Shown here one piece after another: positions 34,567 to 45,100 of a stretch of DNA of 64,000 nt; position 1 is the first letter of the stretch; every line of letters begins with the position of its first letter. The translations under genes were made by a program, and so were the position numbers. Source of the DNA: Trachythela sp. YZ-2020 (lineage: Eukaryota; Cnidaria; Anthozoa; Malacalcyonacea; Clavulariidae); contig JADLSH010000113.1 in NCBI GenBank assembly GCA_016169945.1, forward strand, positions 310,001 through 374,000. Direction: 5' to 3'. The notes beneath the pieces are model-generated. The model ran no database searches. It was given only the letters and a program-made list of their open reading frames with translations, and was not told the origin of the DNA.

Positions 34567-37381
34567 ATGGCTGAACGATTCGTAGATGGAGATGGGAGTT
34601 CGGATTTTGGTATCGATGTAGAGTCGTCTGTCGTTCAGAATGATCAGATAGTTACAGAAGACAACCAAGTTGCTAGCAGTCAAGAAAATATGGTACATGG
34701 ATGTGACACTATGAATACAAGACAACATTTGTTCGATCAGAAGGGAATTGCAGTTGAAAATTCTGTTAGCTTAACTCATGATGTAGTGGAGTATCCAAAA
34801 CCAGCTGTTGAAAACCAGCTGTTGAAAACCAGCATCGAAATGTCAGAGCAATGATTGGCCTAAGACAGGATGCAGTTGATGAATCTGGTGCACCAAGTAA
34901 CTATGCTGTTGGTCATCAAAATGTGGCATTTGGAGATTTTAAGCCATCAGCTTGTGACATGGTAGATCGGAATAAGGCTACAGTTGAAGACTCTATTGAT
35001 GCATCAAGTGATCATGTTGTTGATCGGGAAAAGGGAACAGTAGAGGACCATGAACCAGCTGGTGGTATGGTTGATCGTAGACAGTCTACAGTTGATTCTT
35101 CAGCTAGTAATGTAATGGACTTTGAGGTTGAACAAAAAAGTAGTGTGGTTGTAGATAGGAATAAAGCTACCGTTGAAGACTCAACTGGTGCATCAAACAA
35201 CCATATTGGTGAAACATCAACAGTTAAAGATCCAAATAAAAGTGGTAGGGTAATAGTAGACCGTAACAAGGCCACAGTCGAAGATACAGCTAGTACATCA
35301 GGTGACCACGTTGTTGATCGTGAAAAGGGAACAGTAGAGGACCACGAACCAGCTGGTGGTAATTTAACAGACTTTGTGGTGAAACAAAAAGGTAGTGAGA
35401 TTGTAGATCGAAATAAAAATACAGTTGAAGACACATCAAGTGACCATGGTGAAACGTCGACAGTTAAAGAGCCATGTCTAAGTGGTGGAGCAATAGTGGA
35501 TTGTAACAAGGCCACAGCCAAAGATGCAAGTGACTCTATTGGTAGGAAAGTGGTAGATGGTACATCAACTGATTTTGTAGATCGTGAAAGATTGGTAGCT
35601 GGTAACCTGGTAGATCGTGAGAAACAAACTGTTGAAGATACAGAACCATCGACTCAATCAAATTCATCATATGATCATGGTGTAGCTGTAGCAGGCACAA
35701 CACAGATTACTGGTACAAACCAACCTAATCATCTGGTGAACAGCAGTGGCACACAATCAGGGATAGGTAATAACATGGTAGATCGTGAGAAAAAGACATT
35801 AGAAGATGCTGTGCCATCCACTCAGGCGACAAGTGTAAATAATCCAGGTGTTCCAGATACTACACAGCCTAATCACCAGGTTGGTGGTGTTGAACTCCAA
35901 CGACAATTCAAGCAGGGTTGCAATATTGTTGATAGAAGACAAGTGGCAAATTCACATCCAGAAGGTGAGACTCTCTAGTCAACGTTTTTTCAAAAAGTGA
36001 CTGACTGGCCCAATGACTGAGCAACCCACTAACTCACTGACATACCAACTGACTGGCCAACTGACTGACTGTTGGACCTACTGAAAATGTGACTGACATT
36101 TAGCTTAGGTTATTAGGCTTATCTGCATAATATTTAAAGCTTTTCTTTTATACTTATTTCAGCAGAAAAATGGATAATTCAACTGCATGTGAACAATGCA
36201 AGTAACAAAAAAGTAAGTGACCACTTACCAACCTCTGGCCAATGCTTCGAATGGAACAAAGCAGTTGTCTTCGGCAGAGGGGTCGGTGTTGACATCTTCA
36301 TAAATGATGACGATGCTTCAAGACAACATGTAGAACTGATGGGACAAATTTTGCCAAATGGTCAAGTGTTATTTATGACCAGAAACATCAGTAGAAGTAA
36401 AGGCTATAATTTAAATGGACAAAATATCACTGACAATAATCTATGGACACCATTAAACAAAGGAGACCAAATTAAAATAGCTGGACTTGTTTTTGTTGTG
36501 GACATTATTCCTGCAAGAGCCATTATACAAAAGTTTGTTATAGAATTTCAGCTGCCCCAAGTTCACCATAGTCCAGTCGTGACCATACCACCCAATGGCA
36601 ATTATATTCAATCAAACTTACCATCACATAATTGTATGCCTATGCAGCCACGTTGGTTTCTGACCGGTAAGTATATAATGGTGTGTTTCTATCCAAACAT
36701 GGCAGGTTTAATCTCTCTCCTGTAGTGACACTGGAGTAATATAGGATGGTGCTTACTGGACCTCTAAGCAGTAGCGTAGCCAGCCTGCCGATTTAGTCCC
36801 GCTGTGCAAATTTGTTTGTGTTCATTGATGATTTGATGGTGAAAACAATCAATATCTAAAGAAATGAGCATAGCGGGACAAAATTGGCGGGCTGGCTACG
36901 CCACTGCCTCTAAGTAGAACAGTTAAATGATAGAGCTATCCAGTATGCAGTTTGTTTAGCTTAGGTCTAATTCCTCCTGAAGTAACACTGTACATACTTT
37001 CTGTCTTGAATTTTCAGGCTACCCCCAACAAACATTACTGGTGACATGGCCGAACATGTACTACAACCATACCAAGAGAGGGAGGGGTATGTCAAGTTCA
37101 CTAAGTTACGCTACCTTGCCTTGGAAGCTGTGGCTGTGTGGGAGGAACTGGGGCGTGCCTTAGGACTCAAAGATTGGCAACTGACAATGATTAACAGAGA
37201 CCACCCTAATAGAAGTGGTGAGAAAAGTTATCAAATGCTTAAAACATGGGTATGGTGTAATCCTGAACAGGCAACACTTGCAAATCTAAAGACGGCGCTC
37301 GAAGATATCACAGTTGGTAGGGCAGATTTAGCACTTAAATACTGTACTTTTGAAAATAATGGTACAGATCATTCATCATAG
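34567..37381 (+). CDS. TIFA-like FHA plus Death-domain adaptor, copy 1, with TVED repeats; frame broken
   Basis: Likely signalling adaptor. Exon 1 (34567-35964) starts in ideal context (GCCACAATGG) and encodes a long disordered region with about a dozen repeats like MVDRNKATVEDS and VVDREKGTVEDH. Exon 2 (36163-36666) encodes an FHA domain: VVFGRG, DASRQH (SRxH) and NISRSKGYNLNG, the phospho-threonine binding places, plus a TIFA-like FVIEFQLPQ tail. Exon 3 (37018-37381) encodes a Death domain (WEELGRALGLKDWQLTMIN). Two oddities: a 14-bp tandem duplication at 34797-34824 shifts the frame, so the reading ends at 34854 and the repeats continue in another frame from 34851; and exon 2 (ending in phase 1) does not join exon 3 in frame with the strong GT-AG sites seen. 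So it is either a recently damaged gene, an assembly error, or spliced in a way not visible here. FHA-Death is not a combination I know as a described family. Confidence 0.75.
34797..34824 (+). repeat. 14-bp tandem duplication causing a frameshift
   Basis: The unit AAAACCAGCTGTTG occurs twice back to back (34797-34810, 34811-34824), followed by a partial third copy. 14 is not a multiple of three. With one unit, the frame from the ATG at 34567 runs straight into the repeat frame that is open to the exon end at 35964. Confidence 0.9.
35990..36095. repeat. (CTGA)n-rich tract in intron 1 of copy 1
   Basis: Irregular run of ACTGACTGG, CCAACTGACTGACTG and similar. A matching tract lies in the corresponding intron of copy 2 (about 39940-40025) and a third in an intron of the alpha-kinase gene (about 45340-45540). 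Confidence 0.7.
36722..36990 (+). repeat. SINE tail in intron 2 of copy 1, split by a hAT MITE
   Basis: SINE words (TCCTGTAGTGACACTGG, GCTTACTGGACCTCTAAG, then AGAACAGTTAAATGATAGAG) are interrupted by the 138-bp hAT MITE. Copy 2 has a SINE at the matching intron position in the same orientation relative to the gene, so this insertion predates the duplication. Confidence 0.65.
36769..36906. mobile_element. hAT MITE, 138 bp, perfect 8-bp target duplication
   Basis: Starts CAGTAGCGTAGCCAGC and ends GCTGGCTACGCCACTG. It is flanked by CCTCTAAG at 36761-36768 and 36907-36914. A truncated relative is at 61660-61795. Confidence 0.9.
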
Positions 37382-37595
37382 AAAGAATGTAAGACAGACC
37401 TGAGAAAGCTCACTAGAACAGCACAACTTTTTAGTATAAGTAATCGTAGTTCTATGATAAAATTGTTACCACTAAAAAGGTTTTGATATATTGTACTCAA
37501 TGTTATTTAGATGTAATATTGTAACTGGGAGATAATGGAGCACACCACAATTACCTAAAGGTGGGACCGGAGTAAAACAAGGCAGGGCCATGACT

Positions 37596-37912
37596 CAGTG
37601 GCGTAACTCCTATGAGCTCTACCCGGTAAGAGCCGGGGCCACCCAGGTGATCGGGCTTCCAGGGGGCACCCTGAACTGAGTTGTCCGGGGACCAAACAAA
37701 TTGTAAATTTTGTTATGTTAAAATGTTGTTTTCTGACCATCAGAATTCTGTAAAATCTTCCCCCAAAGGGCCAGGAAATGGAATTTCAGAGACTCTAGAT
37801 TAAAAATTTTCCAGGGGAGCATGCCCCCGGAGCTCGTGCCTTCGGCATTCGTACTAGAAGGGCCTTTAAAAATTTTGAACCGGGGGCACCCTGATATAAC
37901 GTTACGCCACTG
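37596..37912. mobile_element. hAT MITE, 317 bp, perfect 8-bp target duplication
   Basis: Starts CAGTGGCGTAACTCC and ends GTTACGCCACTG. It is flanked by CCATGACT at 37588-37595 and 37913-37920. It has a GC-richer interior than its surroundings and no transposase frame. Confidence 0.9.
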
Positions 37913-38400
37913 CCATGACTTTTAACATACCTGAAAGACAGGGCAAGGACTTTTATACAAACTAATATAGCAGGCCATCTACTTTTATGATATCACAGAT
38001 AACGCGTACGTTGCTTGTCGCGCGCAGGAAAAGTGACCATAAATAATAGAAATGTCAATACTGTGCATTTCCCTGAACACGAACTAGTATTGCCAATCAC
38101 CCAGTTAATGCCGCCAGTTTATTATCAAATAATTGCCAAAACATAATATTACAGTATCACAGTATGTGCATAAAACAAATATAGATAACGTAAAACTATC
38201 TGCGTAGTTTTTGTCTACACAGACAAACTTGCGTGCTTAGTTCCGTAGTTCGTCTTGATGAATCTGTCCATGTGCATAAATCCCTTTGACGGATGATCCG
38301 TTAATTATGTATATGAGTACTAAGATGCTTCGTCTTGAGCTTATACTGTGATCCACCAGAAATGTGTTGACCAGAATCTTGATTGCCGAAATTTGGCAAT

Positions 38401-38485
38401 AGATTTTTGATGAATCAAACTTGGAACAGAGTTGATAAGATTAAATCTTATCAACTCTGTTCCAAGTTTGATTCATCAAAAATCT
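38401..38485. repeat. 85-bp near-perfect palindrome
   Basis: Arms of 42 bases: AGATTTTTGATGAATCAAAC, then TTGGAACAGAGTTGATAAGA, and their exact inverse, centred at 38443. Part of the arm recurs at 38504-38552 (ATTTTTGATGAATCAA, TATCAACTCTGTTCC). It would form a strong hairpin or cruciform in the spacer of the inverted duplication. Confidence 0.95.
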
Positions 38486-38596
38486 AATCAAAATGTCTTT
38501 GATTAGATTTTTGATGAATCAACGAATTTATCAACTCTGTTCCAAGTTTGATCACTTGTACTATTCGGCACTTCATATTCACTCCGTCATCATTTT

Positions 38597-40774
38597 TCAA
38601 TCAAAATATTTCACAGCTAGGTCTCCTCTGCCCACCGTCGAATCTTCAAGAGCCGTCTTTAGGTTCTCAACTGTTGCCCTTTTGGGGTCACACAACACCC
38701 AACTTTTAAGCATTTGGTAACTTTTCTCAACACATCTTCCATAGTCCTGGTTAATCACAGCGAGTTGCCAATCTTCGAGTCCTAAGGCTCTCCCCAGTTG
38801 CTCCCATACATCCACGACCTCCAAGGCAAGATAGCGTAATTTAATCAACTTGACATACCTCTCCATTCCTTGGTAAGGTTGAAGTGAGCGCTCTACCATG
38901 TCATTAGTAATATTTCGCCAGTCACCTGAAAATATAAGAGAAAGTACGTCCAGTGTTACCACAGGAGGAAATCTAAACTAATTTTATTTATACTGGATAG
39001 CTTTATCAGTTCTAAACTGTTCTTCCTAGAGGTCCAGTAAAGATCATCCATTATTGATCCAGTGTAGCTATAACTGTATATAAGAGGAAACCGAAGTACC
39101 CGGAGAAAGCTGCCATGTTTGGTAGAGTCAATCTGGAATCATTCATCTCACATGCGATTGAGATGACATTGTAGCCAGACTGCCAGAGACAAGTGCATAT
39201 TGCAAAAGTAACAACCCACCTGTTAGATGAGGTTGACTAGGTGGTATACTACCATATGCTGGCGACCAATGTGCCTGCATAGACGTACCAGTATTTGGTG
39301 GTAAATTAAAGTGAATACAATTTCCATGGACTGGTTGAGGGATTGCAAAATTGCTATGAGGGTTGGCATGAGGCTGAATACTAGTGTGTTGGTTATAAAG
39401 ACCTTGGTGACCATTGGGTGAATGTGGTACTGTGGGATACATTGCGCCAGGGTTGGTCACAACTGGACTATCGTGAACTTGTGGCAGCTTGAATTGTATA
39501 GCAAAATTATCCAAAATGGCTTTTGCAGGGATAATATCCACAACAAAAACAAGTCCAGCTATTTCAATTTGGTCTCCTTTGTTTAATGGTATCCACTGAT
39601 TATTATTAGTGTTATTTTGTCCGTTTAAATTATAGCCTTGACTTATACTGGCGTTTCTGGTCATAAATAATGCTTCACCATTTGTAAAGATTTGTCCCAT
39701 CAGCTCTACATGGTCTCGCGAAGCACTCTCATCATTTATGAAGATGTCGGCACCCTGGCGTCTGCCGAAAAGAACCGGTTTGTCCCATTTAAAGCATTCG
39801 GCTGAAATGGGTAAACAATTTATTATATCGTTGCCACACGCAATGTCGACATGGAGTTCAAGAGTCCATTTCTTACCTGTTGAGATAACTATAAAAGAAA
39901 ATAAGACTAAGATTTTTTATCACCCATTGCAGGTTTGGTTGATTGGTCAGTCGGTCCATCAGTCACCAGGACGTCAGCCAGTCAGTGAGTGAGCTAGTGA
40001 GCGAGTGAATTAGTCAGTCACAGAATGTTAATGATAAACAAGGCAGTAAGGGTGGAATGTGTGATCCCGCTTGCCTCGAAGAACATGAAGGATCGTGTGT
40101 ATAAAATTGTTTTAAAACACACGGAAGAATAGTGACATGTTTGAAATATCTGTACATGTTCTATTTTATTAAGTAAAACATCTCACCTGTTGTTTCTCGT
40201 CTTCTATCAACAATATTGCTACGCTCTTTGAATCGTTTTACCAGTTTGCCACCATGATCATGAACACCATGAGCATTGCTTCCGCCAACCAGATTCTTAG
40301 ATTTCCTACGAACCAGTGTATTTACACATGTGTCTTTAGCTGATGGTGCAGGATCTTCTGTATTTTTTTGACAATCTACCAGGTTATTATCTTTCCCTGA
40401 TTGGATCACAGGTTGGTTGTCTTGAAATACAACAGTGTCTTCAACGGTAGCGTTATTTCGAGTTATTTTCTTGCTACGATTAGCTAAAAGGCCCAATAAG
40501 TTACTACTTGAATTTGTCGACCGCCTACAATCTTGCATACCACATTGCTGATGGTCCTCTATGGGTCTCTTTTCGTGGTCAACAACACGGTCGCTTGCCA
40601 TACCACCAGCTGGTTAATGGTCTTCTATATTCTCTTTTCATGGTCAACTACATTGTCACCTGACAAATCTCTCGCGTCTTCCACTGTAGTTTTATTCCAA
40701 TCTACCACCTCGCGCCTCGATAGCTGAACATCCTCATGAAGATCATTGATTGCAGAATCTTAAGTCTTCTGCAT
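38597..40774 (-). CDS. TIFA-like FHA plus Death-domain adaptor, copy 2; 5' part decayed
   Basis: Paralogue of copy 1, inverted, tail to tail. Exons 40187-40601 (or upstream), 39220-39876 and 38597-38925 join in phase; from the ATG at 40601 they give 466 residues. FHA core: VLFGRRQGADIF (Gly176-Arg177), SASRDH (Ser191-Arg192-x-His194), NASISQGYNLNG; then a Pro/His/Asn-rich linker (about 255-355) longer than in copy 1; then the Death domain (about 370-455: VWEQLGRALGLEDWQLAVIN). The repeat region is eroded: one clear NNATVEDT, a PIED and a shortened NTED. The ATG aligned with the copy 1 start is at 40774 but meets TAA at codon 5, and a further stop with frameshift lies near 40622-40645 inside another repeat. 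Copy 2 may be translated from 40601, or be a pseudogene. Confidence 0.75.
38948..39215 (-). repeat. SINE copy in intron 2 of copy 2
   Basis: Family words ACTGGATAGCTTTATCAGTT, TTCCTAGAGGTCCAGTAAAG, GTTTGGTAGAGTCAATCTGG and ACAAGTGCATATTGCAAAAG. Its position and orientation relative to the gene match the SINE in copy 1. Confidence 0.65.
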
Positions 40775-41660
40775 TGTGGTTGGTATCGCTTTTAATGTAT
40801 TATAACCAAAATACAAATCTAAGAAACAAGTATGGCACTCATTAATAATTCATTCTTAAGAAGGCTTGTCATAAGAAACAAAAATACTTTCATATAAACA
40901 GAACAATTATTACATTTTAGTTAAGCATATGGTTTATATTAGTGACTAGAAAGTGATTACTATAATTTTATTTTGAGTAATTAATATCAAAATATACACA
41001 TAATGGCATAGAATAAAACAAATTCAGTAGCATTTAGAATTTCATTTTGAAAATCCAAGATATGGACGAAAATCAAGACAATATATATATATATATATAT
41101 ATAAATAGGTATATGGTGATTTTGCAGTTGGTCTGAAGAGGCTTAGTCATAATATTTTATGAAATAAAGTCGAAATATAACCAAATAAAATGTTGTCTAG
41201 ATTTTAGTCCATATCTTGGATTACTACACAAAATGAAACGAAGCGATTTAGGCTTGTAATATGTGGGTTTTACCAAGCACTCATCATGTAGCAAATGGTG
41301 CTCAACCGACAGTTATCAGAGCCAACCAAATAAAAAGCACTAGTTTGACAAATCATTGAAATATGGCAACACAACACAATATATTTTATCCCTGTGCCAA
41401 CCGAACGCATAAGAACGTTCATAAATATGTGTGGAATGTGCAGAAACATTGTTGCAAGTATCGCGGATATTATAAGATATAAATGTAGCAAAATGTAATA
41501 CCTTAGTAGACTTTTACAGTGAAAACATTCACCAAGGTTCCTTCAAAATTCTTCGGAATAACTGTGAATCACTCCTTCATAAAGGTATCTATGTCTTGAA
41601 TGAATGGAAATTTTATTTCGACACACGCTGTGATTAGAATTTAAAGGAATTCGAAGTTAT
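40775..41660 (-). promoter_or_regulatory. Upstream region of copy 2, mirrored by 33940-34566
   Basis: Inverted homologue of the copy 1 upstream region, including the partial MITE family A end (GTAGCAAATGGTGCTCAACC, about 41287). A (TA)n tract lies at about 41079-41103. TTTATT at 41612-41617 could serve as a minus-strand poly(A) signal for the alpha-kinase gene. Confidence 0.45.
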
Positions 41661-42102
41661 TTAATGATGAGCATTCAACTAGAGAGGACGGTTAGTCAGC
41701 AATATATTGGAGGACCAAACTTCATATCTTGTTAACGCATTGCCTAGTAATGCTAGGTTCTCATTTTAGTACCTTACAAAATACTAGATTGAAGTATTAT
41801 TTACACAAGGACATTGAACACATATTTTAATTGCAGTATTGCACATGACTTAATACCAGTTAATTGTATAAATGGTCAGTTAACAGGTGCAGTGCCATTT
41901 TGTGGATAGACTGTCTAGTCATCATTCTTCTTATAATTAAATACTATTATTTCTAATGAACTCATCAAATTTTACTCTGCGCTTTTACGTCACTGACGTT
42001 TCATTGAAGATGCGTCACTGAACGCGTGTATATATATATATATATATATATGTACGAGTTGGCCGAACGGCGAAGTTCCACTGTAGCATGGTGAAAACTG
42101 TA

Positions 42103-45100
42103 TTAAGGTCTGGTAAGACCAAGTTGTTGGCAAATTTCATTGCACTCCCCGTGCATATCCTGCCAAAATTTATTAATGCCACGCATGCCTAGGTTACCTG
42201 TACCATACAACTTTTTTTCAACACTGTGTATCTGTGGATCAGTAAGGAATGTTGTGGATAGATGATCTTCAGTGGTCCAGCCCTGGTGGTCTGTGATAAG
42301 TAGCGTATGGTTTGATCTCTCGTATGTGAAATGACTAAATAGATGGCAAATGATAGCTCTATCAGTTCCAAATTATTCTCCTTAGAGGTCCAGTAAGGAG
42401 CATCCCTTATTAAGGAACCAGAGTACCCAGAGAAAACCTATGGTGTCTGGTAAAACTGGAAACACTCTTCTCACATGTGACTGACGTGAAATTATAATCA
42501 AATAATTACAATTTATTGCAAGAATCAAACACCCCAATTCTTCTCTGTCTATAAGACCACATGAGTTTACTAGTTAATGCGATAACCAAACTAGATTAAG
42601 TTTGCCAAGACATTTACCTGAAAGCTAAGACCAGTTTACTTCCAGCCCCTTCTTTCTCAACAAAGCTCCAATTGTTCGTTAGTTTCTTGAAGTTTCCTTG
42701 CATGTACGGCTCTACATTGTATATAACTGAGCTTGTTTCACCACTGTGTGTGAGCAAAGTGATCATCACCACGGGTAAGAATTGAATTGGACTCGCTTCG
42801 ATACCTATATGGTAAATTAATTAATAAAACAAGATAAGCAAATCATGGTCACATGTATGCATCAAATCCTAGTCAGAGAGGTGGAACATATACGTGCAGC
42901 AGATGTTGGTCAACCTGTCGTAACGACTTTTAAAAGTTTGAAACACACCGTACCTTTATGATATAGCTCTTGGTTAAACAAGCTGACATAATAACGTGCA
43001 GTCATCTGGCATTTAACATCCTCCTTGTACTGTTGTGGTCCAAGAGGCCCCTTATATCTTTTACCCACATATTTTCCCATTGGTTCATCTTGACTGAGAT
43101 ATTCCACCATATATGGATCCCTTTGTGCCCCTTCATCGTCTTTGGAGAGGTGGAGCTGTTCCCCAATGTAAATAAGTGTCCTTCGTGTTTGCCACTTGGA
43201 GTGCACTGGATCATAGGATGAAACCTCACATTCTAAAATGAATGAATAACATTTTAGCTAGGGTTAAGTTTAAGGTAGCTTCTTTACTACAGGAGTACAC
43301 AAGAAAACCTGAGGTGTTTGGTAGAGTCAAACTGGTAGCACTCTTCTCACATGTGCTTACTTACTTACTAATCATAATCACACAACTGCATATTTCAGTA
43401 AGGATATACCACTTACCATGAACATTAGTATTAGTGAATGGGTTGTACATTGTATCTACATCCATATACTCATCACGTTGCTCACTGGTCATGTCACTGC
43501 TGTCGAAGTCATCTATTGTTAACAACGTTGTCTTACAGCGGTCCACAGTTGAGGAACAGGTTGAGGCCAGGGAACTAACATTTAGTTTTTGTAGGGTTTC
43601 AGCACATCTATCCACTATTGGAGCTTGGGCTAGGGTCATGAAAGACAACATTTGTGAGTTCTTGGTGTGATTCAGTATTCATTACTCCAGAAATGTTGAC
43701 ACTAGCTAATAAGAGACATGGCAGATGGCAGTCTGGTTAACCCATTAAGTGGTCAGGTTACTCAGGTCCTTATTACCTATCTTTTAAATTACAATATTGC
43801 GAGATATATTTTTCATGTAGTCCAGACACATTAACTACAAGAGATTATTGTAGAATACCACAGGTCTATAAGTACTGGACCCTACGTTTAAAATATACCT
43901 GATTCAACGTTATCTTCTCTGACAGATTCTGAAGCATTACCAGTTGTACCAGCCACATACATATCAATTTCAATATATGATGGTAATTCAAGAATTTTTA
44001 GTGCTGTGTTGATATACCCTTTACTGTTATCATCGTGGACAATCGACAATTGATTATGAGAATAATGATAAAACAGAGCCATCGAAATCAATTTCAAATC
44101 CAAGTGCTGTTCTTGTTCGCTATTCTTCAAAACACAACTTGTCAAATACAAGGCGCTGATAAATTCATAATACTGTTCACGACTTTTTAAAGAATCAAAA
44201 ACCTTGTGTGCAGCTAAGCTTTCTTTCAATTCCTTCAAGGCATCAGTGAGGTATTGGGTTTTAAGCTTGTCTTCAGACAGCTTTGAATATTCTAACAACA
44301 TTTGTCCAGCACCACACTAAAAATATATCATTTTATGGTCATGTGAACATGATAAAACAATATATCCAAGATAAAAGTTAGTTCATTTTTCACTTACTTT
44401 ATGACAGGCATAAAACAATGGTGTATATATTGCCAACTCTGCAGCTTCAATTGCAAATTCATATGCTTGAATATAGGGATGAGATGCTTCCAGAAAAAAC
44501 CTCTGTGCAATAAGTTTGAATTCCTCAACTGACATATGTTGTAGAGTGTTAACACACCGTCCTAGGCTATGAGACAAGCCTTTCTTGTCAACTTTTGGTA
44601 GCATTTTGAAGAGATGTACTGAATCAAGCAGCAACACAGCAGAGTTATACCACTGTCCAAGTGTGGCCTGGATTTCGCCTTTTATTTGCACACAGACAGC
44701 TTTAACCAGATCATGGTGGTGATCTTCCCTGTAATGCCACATACCAAGCTTCTGTGTTTCATTTAATAATTTGTCCAGAACTTTCTCAGCACCTTACAGT
44801 CAGATAAAAGTTAGGGTATGTGACACAATGGACCTCTAGAGTTGGAACAGTTTACAATTGATACAGCTATGCAGTATATAAATAGTGCTAGTTTAGTTTT
44901 TAATAGGTTTCCTTGTGTAGTAACACTAAACAAATAGGAGATGAGTCATACTGGATTAAGTGAACAAAACTTAAAATTAGTTTTATTAGTTTAGTTCAAT
45001 GTCTTTAATGAAATTGCAGTGACTCAGGGACATAAAATTAAAACAAAAATTTATCTTCCATACACACCTTGCAGATCACCTGAGGTTCGCAAAACACGAG

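Larger units (their letters stand above)
37382..38596. other. Spacer between the two convergent FHA-Death copies
   Basis: Holds the 3' ends of both copies, a 317-bp hAT MITE, a GACGAACTA-type repeat (about 38180-38345) and an 85-bp near-perfect palindrome. No gene. Confidence 0.6.

Noticed and set aside
35012..35521. 169-codon minus-strand frame
   Set aside because: Antisense shadow of the TVED repeats; its periodic look comes from the repeats.
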